Assembly (NCBI GenBank): GCA_013399305.1
Contig: VXAI01000019.1
Coordinates: 8,254,029-8,318,028 of the forward strand
DNA: 64,000 nt
Direction of reading: 5' to 3'
Source of the DNA: Rostratula benghalensis
Taxonomy: Eukaryota > Chordata > Aves > Charadriiformes > Rostratulidae
Below, piece by piece: positions 1 to 10,500 of the stretch (position 1 is its first letter; every line of letters starts with the position of its first letter). A program made the position numbers and the translations under genes. The notes beneath the pieces were generated by a model. That model was not told the origin of the DNA and made no database searches. It worked only from the letters and a program-made list of their open reading frames with translations.

Positions 1-1823
1 TTGTATTGCTGTTATTCATTTCCATACTGCAGTCAGTCAGTCAGTGATTTTCCCCTCTCCTCCTTTTCTTTCACGTTAATTTTTCTTTATTTTTTGTTTT
101 CGTAGGAGAACTCTAACACAGATTTGAAGCACGGTAGTTTCAGTGAACTCTCTAAGTTTATTCAATTTACATAATTGAAAAAGTATTGCAGTTGGGTGAT
201 AACTTCAGCTCTGCTGGATGCTCGCGCTGATTGCCAACCAGTTCTCTTCAAACTCAGCAATTAATCTGCTTTCTTTTCCATTATTTGTTCTTCAATCATG
301 GCAATTTTTGTAAACAAAGTTATTAACATTGGTTCTTCTAGAAAACACGACTTAATCTGAATTTTAAATGTGTTCAGAATTAATTCTCCACTCCAAAACA
401 TTTTCAGATTTTCCTAACATGGCAGGCATTTTCAAAATGAAAAATCTGGAAATTTGGATTTAAACTGTGTTCATTGAGAAATTACATTTGTACAGAGTAA
501 GAGGTTTAAATAAAGCAGGAATGCTTCAGAATTACTGAACTGAAACACTTAATATTTGATTTGCTTTGGTAAATGAATTTTTTTACCCTTTTAGTTTAAT
601 TTTAGCTAGGAAGAACTTCAAAATGACAAAAATTCGCTTACAAAAGGAAACTTGATTGCAGCTCAACTCTTTTTTTTAATACTTATGGAAATTATTTTCC
701 AAGACACTCACCTCAGAAATAACATCATATTTTCTCATGCTTCATAAAAGTCTAGGATCCTAAAGCAATTAGGCCAAATTAAACATGAAAATAAATATAC
801 AGTATATAAAATCAGTATTAAAAAAAATTGTGAATGCCATCAAAATCTCACGACTATCATTGCACAGCAAATGTAGTGAAGGAATATGTAGGAATATATT
901 TCGGAAGAAAATTTGGCCCTGGCTTCACAGTCTACATCTCATTTATTTGCCTGCATTTGTACCTCCTACATTACTTGAGAACACCCACAGCCAGGCCAAA
1001 AGAAGTACAAAATGTGTCTCCAGACAGAAGGCACAGTCCGGAAATGCACGTTATAAAAATATATATATATCTTCATACCACCTACTTCTGTCTCTGTGCC
1101 ACGTGATTAAAAACCACTTCCTCTCATAGCTCCCTGAATTCAGAATGACTTTGCCCGTTTTCTCCTGAATTGAGAAGAAAGAGTCAGAAGAAAAACCTGG
1201 CCTTTAGCTTTCATTCACTTGAATTTAAACTGAGATACTTCCCATGCGCTTCTCTTTATCTGATGCACTCGCAGGGAACTGGGAAATAAGGCACACAGAT
1301 GCAATTAATTAAATATACCATGAGCAAATAGGCAGAATTCTCCCTGATTTAATTAACACCAAGATCATCAGTGTTTGCATGATGAGTAGCTCTTGTGGCC
1401 AGGATCCCATTCCATAAAGCAACATACAGAGTTAACGGCTGTTGTCTCAAAAATGGGGTGAAGTTTGTCCAGTTGAAGATTGCGGATATTTCCTGTAAAT
1501 GGGGAAATTCAAACCCAATCAGCAGCTGTGTGCCTGATTACCACTAGTTTTCCAAGCTCTCTCTAAAGAGATCACAGGATGTAGGCACAAAGAGGGGAAT
1601 TCTGTGCTTGGTAAAGCTGCTGCAATATTTTTGACAGACACTGGTAGGGCTGAAATTTCAACCAGTTCAGACAAACTGTGGATTCAAGAGGTCGCTGAGG
1701 TAACGGTGAAATACTTGCTATTTAGCTGCTGGTAAGATTTCTGTAAATAAGACAAACTTCTGCTTTTTTTTCTTTCTTTCTTTCTTTCTTTCTTTTTTTC
1801 TTTTTTTTTTCCCCCCCCAACAG
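1..1823 (+). other. GLRA3 last intron, 3' part
   Basis: This is the 3' part of the intron preceding the final GLRA3 exon. It is AT-rich, shows no recognisable repeat, and ends in a very long pyrimidine tract (about 1762-1818) followed by CAACAG at 1818-1823. In mammals a short alternatively spliced exon in the intracellular loop precedes the last exon. I looked for a coding block of that kind here and saw none, so it should lie to the left of the window. The small open frames near 785-1129 have no family resemblance. Confidence 0.85.
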
Positions 1824-2093
1824 GATGATGACATGAGGGACAGTCAGTTTAGTTTCACAGCGTACGGGGTGAGCCCATGTCTGCAAGCCAAAGACGGAGT
1901 GACCCCAAAGGGACCAAACAACCCTGCTCAAGCTGCACCAAAAAGCCCCGAAGAGATGAGAAAGGTATTCATTGACCGGGCCAAGAAGATAGACACCATA
2001 TCCAGAGCTTGTTTCCCCTTAGCCTTTCTGATCTTCAATATTTTTTACTGGGTAATTTACAAAATCATCAGGCATGAGGACATTCACCAATAG
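1824..2093 (+). CDS. GLRA3: Glycine receptor subunit alpha-3, final coding exon (partial gene)
   Basis: The exon encodes the last 89 residues of a Cys-loop chloride-channel subunit that forms glycine-gated receptors at inhibitory synapses. It opens in frame directly after the acceptor CAG with three Asp codons. The end of the large intracellular loop follows ([16 protein letters not shown], about exon residues 8-23). Next come the amphipathic MA helix ([18 protein letters not shown], about 43-60), transmembrane helix 4 ([20 protein letters not shown], about 61-80) and a short extracellular tail ending HEDIHQ. TM4 and the tail ([18 protein letters not shown]) resemble alpha-3 more closely than alpha-1, whose tail I recall as REDVH. 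The stop is TAG at 2091-2093. Mammalian alpha-3 proteins continue three residues further, so the bird tail is slightly shorter. The upstream exons lie outside the window. Confidence 0.95.
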   Translation, partial: DDDMRDSQFSFTAYGVSPCLQAKDGVTPKGPNNPAQAAPKSPEEMRKVFIDRAKKIDTISRACFPLAFLIFNIFYWVIYKIIRHEDIHQ

Positions 2094-2880
2094 CGAGGTT
2101 AAGGCTCGCGCTAGACACAGTTCAACGGGAGTTTTTCCCTTAGAAATGAGAATCCCAGGAGTGCCCCAGAGAGCTAAAGACATTGAGGGGGGGACAGAAA
2201 AAGACCCTGCCATGCCCAGTCGCAGCCAGGTAGAAGAACGGCACCCGGAGAAGATACATCTGCTCTTGCAAACATTCCCTGTCAAACTAAATATTAACTT
2301 TTTCATTGTAAATCACCCTCTACTGAAGCTTTACTGCCAAGTATTTATACATACTGTTACATAGTGGTATAATTGTACAGTTCTCTTTGATGTTCCTTCC
2401 ATTTTTTAAATTCTGGTGTATTTTTAATTTAAAAAAAAAAAAAAAGGGATCCAGAATAGCCTAGGTATATCCCATATTATTACAGAATAGATTTGCATTT
2501 GTAACCTTTATTTCAATTTTACAAGTTAATGACAAATCACTGATTACAATTTTAAGGACCTTGTCTTAAGGACAGTACCTGTGGTTTTGCAATGAGCACA
2601 TTTGATGGATTTAAGTTATTTTTTCAGTGTACTTCATATTACCATTCCCCTGGCAGGAGTATGGTGAAATAACCTCAGACAGCACAAGGTATCTACAGCC
2701 TAATAATCTGCATTTCACGTGGGAAGTATATTAGAATTTGTAAAGAATTGATTCCTGCAAAGGACATTTTTTTCTTTTAATTACCTACACTTGAAACTTA
2801 GAATATTTTTAATCTTTTTTATATTTTTGAAGGGTTGGGTTTTTTCTCAATCAATAAAACTCATACAGCTTTGGAGATAG
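2094..2880 (+). other. GLRA3: GLRA3 3' untranslated region (minimum extent)
   Basis: This AT-rich, repeat-free sequence follows the GLRA3 stop. It includes an A-tract near 2432-2446 and a canonical AATAAA at 2853-2858, which would place cleavage near 2870-2880. The extent is inferred from that signal only. Use of more distal signals, at 4530, 6434 and 6679, would make the UTR up to about 4.6 kb long. Confidence 0.6.
2853..2858 (+). promoter_or_regulatory. GLRA3: First canonical poly(A) signal downstream of GLRA3
   Basis: AATAAA lies about 760 bases after the GLRA3 stop codon, in unique AT-rich DNA. It is the nearest perfect hexamer on this strand. Whether it is the one used cannot be decided from sequence alone. 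Confidence 0.5.
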
Positions 2881-4632
2881 ATAAACTACATCAAGATTTT
2901 GCAATGCTTGATTTTGATTTGATGCAAAGAGATCTTGGACCAAAATTAAGAGCAAATAGTCAACTGCTTCTCTGAAACATTTGGAGGATGAGTAAAGCAG
3001 TGATTATGCCCATTTGTCCCTTTTTCTGCCTCATTCTTTGAAGCTCAGTGATAGGACTTAGATACTGGTGAGGAAGCACTTCACAACTTTGGAAAAACAA
3101 GTCATTGTTCTAGAACATGAAAAAGGATCTGAAAGGTTTTTTACATTTATTATACTTCACATTAATTGATTGGAGAACAACTCTCAAAATTCTTGGAGAG
3201 ATTTTTCCTTTTTAGGATTAAATAGGTCATATTAGTCACTCCTTTGAATTATCACAGAATAGATCACATCTATGGCAGGGCTTGTAGGCAAGAGTGTTTA
3301 TTTTTCCCAATCTTGTCTACTGAAAAACAAAAACACGCTCAGATATGGACATCTGACATTTAGAAATTACCAGGTCCAGTAGCCGAGGCTGTTTCTCATT
3401 GCAAAAATATTTTTTATTTTGAACATGTTTTCAATTCTTGGTTTGTTGTTGCTTAGAATGGGTGTACAAAAGTGAGATACAGCTGGAGGCAAACATCTGG
3501 TGCCCTGCCAGAGGCACAGAGCTTCTGAACTAACAGAACCATCTCACCCTGCACCAAGGGTTATAGCACAACAACCTGGGGCTTGGCTGGGTTTGTTGCT
3601 TTTTTCCTCCAAGGATTACTGAAATAGTAGTGCTCAGATTTTGGTCAGCTGCTTCAGAAAGAAGCAGTGTAATCCACCTGTATTTTAAAAGAGTTTTTAT
3701 ATTCTTGCTTCATTTACAATCTGAGACGGATTCAATTATTTTAAACAATTATTATTTGCTAAGGTTGTGGCTCATTTTTGTGGATTTCTTTATATGCATG
3801 TTCCAAAAGATGCTGTTCACTTACAAAGGTGCTCACCTGTGTGAGGGGGTATCATGAACTACTGGCTGACATTCCAGTTGGGTTATATCCATCTCTCTCA
3901 AAGTTACTGTTAGCTGCATCGTATGAAGAAGCATATAAATTGCTACTGCTGATGGAGAAGTCAACAGTATTTTGTGTAAGAAACCTTTGAAGTGCTGGAT
4001 CCACAATCAAGATCCATCCTCTTTCAGGCTCATCTCTCTTCTTTCCTTCTAAAATAGCTGACTTGCATTCAATGAAGAATTCTTCATTGAAGGGGTAAGT
4101 GCATCAAAAAAAAAAAAGGAAAAAAAAAAAAAGATTGGCCAGATCAGGAAAAGTCTAGTTCTAGTTTATAACCTCTGGCTGACATTGCCTCTTCCCTGAA
4201 CATTCAATAATCTGTTGCTCTCACTCATGCATTGCTACCTTGCTTTGAAAACATTAAATAGTCCAAGAGATGATGAGCTAAATATCACAGTTCTGCCAAG
4301 GTTTCAACTCAGAGAGGCCAAGCCTACTTTGGACACCTGGCCACTGTACAAGGAAGGATGCTTTTGGCTCATTTGCCTCTCTGTAAGAGCCAGGGCAGGG
4401 AGTCCTGGTGCCCCTGTGCCCCCTTTCTGGGCCAAGCCAGGCTATGTCAGTGCCCAGCACATGGACCTTTGGGTGACAGTGGTACTTCAGACCCCACGGC
4501 ATGGATGTGGTCATAGCACCCACTGTGAAAATAAAACTCTGGGCTGAATTGCCTCTGAATTATTTCAACTATTATTTCCTAAGTGTGCTGAAATAGAAGT
4601 CTGTGTGGCCTGCAGGTAGTTTTGTTTCATTG
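2881..4632. other. AT-rich unique sequence after GLRA3
   Basis: No gene or interspersed repeat is recognised. The stretch holds a perfect 24-bp palindrome (4068-4091), an A-rich run (about 4106-4132) and an AATAAA at 4530-4535. It may be distal GLRA3 3'UTR. Confidence 0.5.
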
Positions 4633-4762
4633 TGCCATGGTTTTGTGTTGGAAGGGACCTCAAAGATCACCCAGTCCCAGCCCCTGCCCGGGGCAGGGAC
4701 ACCTCCCACCAGACCCGGTTCCTCAGAGCCCTGTCCAACCTGGCCAGGGATGGGGCAGCATA
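4633..4762 (-). mobile_element. CR1 LINE fragment, 3' end
   Basis: The + strand reads as the reverse complement of a CR1 3' end. GTTGGAAGGGACCTCAAAGA is followed by GGGCAGGGACACCTCCCACC and the block around TCCAACCTGGCCAGGGATGG. About 130 bp is kept. The 5' part is missing, as is usual for CR1, and the tandem ATTCTATG-type tail has decayed. Confidence 0.9.
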
Positions 4763-7504
4763 AATCTTTCTTTCCTTTTGAAGCCATTATTGTCACAGAA
4801 GATAGCTTCTTGTAAGCACAACCCCCACGTGACAGGGCAGGTTTGCCCTAAGTCATCATTTGCCCTCGGTGCAGACTACGTGCTGCTCAGGTCCTGGTTT
4901 GGGGGTCTCTGTAGACCAACCCCGTACTTCCTAACTCTGGCACCAGAAGACCATTGCAACACAACCAAAACAAAGGGAGAAACTGTAGGATCTCCAGGAA
5001 TTCTCTTCTCAAAGGCCAGAAGCTACAGGATCATGAAAGAAAGCACAGCAGAGATATTCACCAACCACAGTACCAAATTCTGCCTAAATTCTGAATAGAA
5101 AAATAAGCTTTATTTTTAAAACTCTATATTCAAATATCAACAAAACAAACTTGCATTGTTGTTTTTTTTTTTCTCTGTAATGTTGATGAACTAGAGCAGG
5201 ATCAAAGGAGAAAGGGATATTAGCGGTTTACTATTTAAAACAAATTTATTTTAACACCAAAAGGAAACATATTCCCTTTCTAAGGAGTTTTGGCAACAAG
5301 CTCTATAATTTAAGCAGGTTAGTGGAATTCAGGGAGAACGTGGGATTTTATCCGTTTTTCAGCTGGATCATATACTGGTTTTCTTTGGATTGTCTTTATT
5401 GGAGTTTGTTCCAAAACCTTTTTACAGGCTGTTTGTGTGAAAGATGACTCTGTTTACCCACTAGAAAAGCTTATATTTAGGTGATTTAGGTGTGCACTTT
5501 ACATTTCAGGAGTAAGATATTGCTCCTACTTTGTACTATAACCCCTTAAAGATCTTAGGTTGATAATGTAGATAAAAATAGAGTATAATAATCTGTAAAA
5601 ATCCATATATTTTTAACATTAGGGAAAGATAAAAAGTCTTCCTTAGCTTAAAAAAAAAGTATTATTTTTAGCAATAATTTTATATAAGATAGAAATTAAT
5701 TCTTTATACAGTTCCCAGCCAAAGCTGAGGGGGTTGGTTACAAAAGGCTCTCATTTGAGCTATCACAGGAATTAATCTAATCCAAATGAGCAGAATTTGG
5801 CCTTAAACTGTGAAACTTCCCAAATAGCTATGAATTCTTACAGTACCCCTCTAAGGGCACTGACTTTATGGTGGTTCAGATGAGAACAGTATCAGCTCAT
5901 CACAGCTCTTTTTTTTTTTTTTTTCTTCCCTTTTTGAGACAACTCAGAAGAAAAATATAAATCACCAGCTCAGCTAAGCTAAGGTGGTTGTTAATAATAA
6001 AATGGAGTATTTTCTTTTGGAGTGGTTATGGAAAAGGTGCCTTCAGGCAAGACGCAACCCCGACAGCTCTCAGTTGGGAAGGCTTGTGGGAACAGGTTGG
6101 ATTGCCAGCAGCAGTGGGGTAAATGCCAGAAAAACCTTGGCTCGTCCTCTATTCTTGATGTTCTTGACTATTTAACTGCACTTCTTCACTTTTCATCTTT
6201 GTGAAATATGCAAGAGACATTTCTGATGTTCCTATTTTAATGTACGGCAGAGCGCTCTTAACAGATCAAATGGACTCTGGTGTTCCATGAATACGAAATC
6301 ATGAGATGTACAAAAACAAATTGTGCCATAAGCTTTTGGCCTAAAGGTTTAACATAATATACAGTATTTCGTGTGTTAGTAATCCCAGCTTTTTAAAGGC
6401 TGCAGCAAGAAAAAGAAAATATGATAGTGTATCAATAAATTGTCTGTGAGTTTTCAAAATATTCTCCTGTGAATTCTGTCTGATGGCAATTTCATCTCAA
6501 AGTACTTCTTTTTGAGTGAAATTCTATAAATGTGTTGTGCATGGATTTGATTAAATTCCTTTTTATTGTATTACAGTATCATATTGTACTTAAACTGACA
6601 TTCTCCTCCAGCAGAATTGTTAAAATATGTGAAATTTATGGTGTCATCCATGTCATTGTAGATATTTTGTTCAAAAATAATAAACTTAACTTTTTTCAGA
6701 AACCATGCAGTCATTTTTATGATTTGTTTTTTTTAAGGCACTGGATTTAAAATCACAGGAGGGGCTATCAACACCACTGGAAAGAAGGGTGGAACCCTCA
6801 GCAGTAGTTGAGGTGCATTTACCATTAAATATTTCAGGAGTGAAAACTCGAGGGAGAAGGAATAGAGTGCCTTTAATTGTTTTATTAATCAGATTAACCT
6901 TCAAAATACTTTAACTGTATGAAAGTACAAAGAGGTGCTTTCAGGGTGTGTGGTGGAGGTTGGCAGGCACTGAATTAGGAGTTTGATCTTCCCAGGCTTC
7001 CTTTCCCATGAATGGACAGAAAGAGGTCTCTCCCAAGGACAGGCTGCTCTGACAAAAAGCCCACCCTGAAAACTTGAGGCAAAATATCTTGATATATGGC
7101 TACTGAAATCAGGACAGTCACTCTAAAATAGTCCTAATCAAAAAGGCAAAGAATTCACTTGTGGTCAAGCCTCATGGCAGCTTTCTAGACCTGTGGGCCC
7201 TCCTAAGCACTCTTTGATAGAAAAAAAAATCTTTTAAGAGAATTGAAGTGAAGTTTGCAAATAAGAATTCTTCTGAGACCAGTCTGAGTTCTGGTACTCT
7301 GGTTACAGCAGGGTTAATACAATTATGAAGAGTGTACAGAATGGGCATCTTGATAAAGCCACGTGTCAATGTGATGCCATTTAGGTTAGAAATCCTTTGC
7401 AGCCCCAACACAGCAGCTTTGTGCTCCCAGACCTCTTATGACCAAAGGCAACATCAGTTCACCCCATGCAACTTGCTTTTCAAGTCGATGGGACACAAAT
7501 ACGA
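4763..7504. other. AT-rich unique sequence with two further poly(A) hexamers
   Basis: No gene is recognised. AATAAA occurs at 6434-6439 and 6679-6684, and a T-run lies at about 5909-5924. Composition resembles the DNA just after GLRA3, so this may be distal 3'UTR of that gene. Open frames here are short and unrelated to any family I know. Confidence 0.4.
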
Positions 7505-7588
7505 GACATCTGGTCTGGTGGGAGATGTTCCTGCCCATGGCTGATCTTTAAGATCCCTTCTAACCCAAACCATCCTGTGATCCTGTGA
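7505..7588 (+). mobile_element. CR1 LINE fragment, extreme 3' end
   Basis: The sequence runs TGGTCTGGTGGGAGATGTTC, then CTGCCCATGGC, GATCTTTAAGATCCCTTC, TAACCCAAACCAT and a CCTGTGATCCTGTGA tail. This is the sense-strand 3' terminus of CR1. Only about 84 bp remains. Confidence 0.88.
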
Positions 7589-10500
7589 CTTTGCCATCCT
7601 CCCAAATGAACTATTTCCATATACAAATAATTCAGTTCAGCAACATATGGCCTGGGGCTGTAGAAAATGGAAATTTCTCAAAAGAACAGCCAAATGTAAG
7701 CAAGCGTCTGAGTGTGACCTCATAGAGCCCCATGGACCTGCGTAGTCAGTCCCTGTTGTCCCCAACAGCTCCTGCTCCAGTAGGTCTGTCCCACCTCATC
7801 TTCCAGAGCCCAAAGCACACTCTGGTCTCTTTACAAGCCACGAAGTTCTGAAACTACCACCCTGACAAATGTTTTTTTCTTCCAAAGCATGAAGAGGGCA
7901 AAGGCACTGTACCAGGGGTGCAAGAAGCAATTAAACAAGACCATAACCACCAGGCAACGTGACCCCAGAGTAAGAGAAAAAAGAAGCAACAGATCTTAAA
8001 GAGATCAGTATGTGATTAAATTCCATAAGCTGTGCAGCCCTTTCAACCCAGAGTTATGGAAAAACAGATGTCAAACACCCTTCTTTTACATGTTTGCACG
8101 TACAGCTACCAAATTATATTAAAAATGAAATAATGAGTTAATTCCATGTGGCAGAGGCAATTGATTTTGTTTCTCGGATCCTACCCTCTCTATGCTGGCA
8201 GGATCTCAGAACACTTTTTTTTTTCTGAACAAGCACTATATGCAAAAGTGGGTTCCCTCCCCACCCATTTCTTGTGGCAACGTCATGGCCATCCCTCAGG
8301 AAAATATAAAGGACACCAGGAGATGGCTCCCTCTCCCAGGGATGGAGGGACCTCAGGGCTGCCCGCGCTTGGTTCAAGGCGATAAACCTCAGGAAAAGGG
8401 TTTATCTCTGGGTTCCTCACCCAGAGACCCCAAACTCTGACGGTGGGTATTACGAAGGACAAGCACGAGCACTTCTCCGTGCTAAAAACCACACTCCATT
8501 TGGAAAGGCACGCAAACGTCTTGAGGTGATGCTGCCCTAGAAATAAAAATAGCCCAGATCTTAACTTATTAAGAACAAACCCCAAGGGTTTACGCCAAAA
8601 TACACATAAAATTGTAAAGGATTTTATACCTGAATATTTTATTATATAAAAAACAGATTTTTAAAACAGAAACCAATAATTTACTACTTTTTAGCATCTG
8701 TTGATTGTCACTTATTGCTGCAGGTATGATTTTGGCTGTAAGAAAAGGAATGGCTAAGCAATTTTTAAAGCAGTCTTTAAAAAAAAAAAAAAAAGAAAAA
8801 GAAAAATCAGTAATTTACACCCCTGCTCCCAAATCTGCTAAAGCTAGGTGGTCTTTGGAGTAGATTCCTCATGCTAAGGCTGCCATCAGAGCAGAGGTAC
8901 AAATCCATCCGTTATTAGCTATGTGTAGCAGCTATTTCACTAATGACATCATGCTGTTTTTCTGCAATAAATCCCTAGAAGGCAGCATATATATATATAT
9001 ATATATGTGTGTGTATATATATACACACACATCTTTCCAGCTGCCTTGTGACAGCAGTTGGGTCACCACCCACTTGCTTCCCTTCACCCTTTTGCACCAT
9101 TCTTTTTTACCCACGATACTCATGCTTGGGCTCCCACTCTGTCTCTCCCCACAAGGGAAAGTATGGGCCCCAGTTTGTCCTCTTCCCCTAGACCCCAGGC
9201 AGCCACATGGGTAAGATTTACAAGAAAATTAGGGTACTTAGATCCCTTCCTCACCTCTTTCCTTCCTTTTTCCTGGAAAAAGTTCAATCAACAGTTTGCA
9301 GCATTAGCATGTCCAAGTGGCCTCAAGTCTTCTATAAGCACCTTCCTCACTACGCACTTTCCAAGGATAGAACCTATGTCTAACCCCTATCAGAATTGAC
9401 AAAATTTGTTTATTCTTTTCCTGGTTTCACCCAAGGGGTACAGTTCCTTTGGGATGCCCACAGGGACTGCTGGATCCTCTCTGTAAGCACAGAAAATATC
9501 CCAAATATTGTTTTTGCCTCTCCCAGCTCACAATCTCTCTTCAACCTGTACTAGCTCTCATCCAACCACGTAACATTGCCTACTGCTTAGCACATGGCTA
9601 TGGGTTATTTCCAGTGTTTGCTGACCTGTGAATTTTACAAGGTTCCTTAGCCTTTTACAAATCAAAGCAGAATATTCTACTTGTAGCTACCACAACATCA
9701 CATCCCCTACACTTCTTCCAGCACATGCAGAACTATCCAGAACAAAAACATCTTTTCCAGGGTGATAGAAAGTGTTAGTGTTTTCCACTGTTTGCCTGAC
9801 TATGAATTTTCTAATTTTCTGGGTCAAATTTAAGCCCCATCAAGTACACACGTGCAACCTGCTGCATGTTTGCCCCTGCCAGGCTCTACGTACATCAGTC
9901 ACAGTTTCTATATGCATTACAATTTTGCAGCTCCAGATAGAGCAGATCTATTTACAGCCACAAAAACCATGTAGGAATTCCCCAGCTCTATTTACATCTT
10001 CTTGAACAGAAGAGGAGAAAATGTTACTCAGTCTGATTTTGAGGCAAGGCTCTCTGTCTGACCACAGCGTGATGTGATTTTCACAAAAATGATTCTGAGA
10101 AGTTGTCCTCCAAAGCTTTATCCAGGGATTTCTGCCTCTGTTGGTTCCAGAAGCTCTGGAGCAGACACAGCTTTTAGTTGGAACACAGTGTGGGAAGAGC
10201 ACTGTAAGACACCAGCCTTACTGAAATGCTGGAAATTGTTTTATGTTCCCAGCAGAGCACTCACACGGTACTTTGGGTGCCCTGAGCCTCCTGCTAAAAC
10301 ACAGAAGGATTAGGTTTCCAGCAGAACTGTCAGACAGAGCATTTTTACAGAATTATATGTAAAATACGTCAGAAGTCCATGGGTTTGCCATTTTACTTTT
10401 CAAAAAACACCAAACAATATTAATTATTTTAAGTTAGCATTCTGAGCTGCCTCAAGGGGGAGAAACCTCCTAACATCAGCTCCAAGCAGGAGAATCATGA

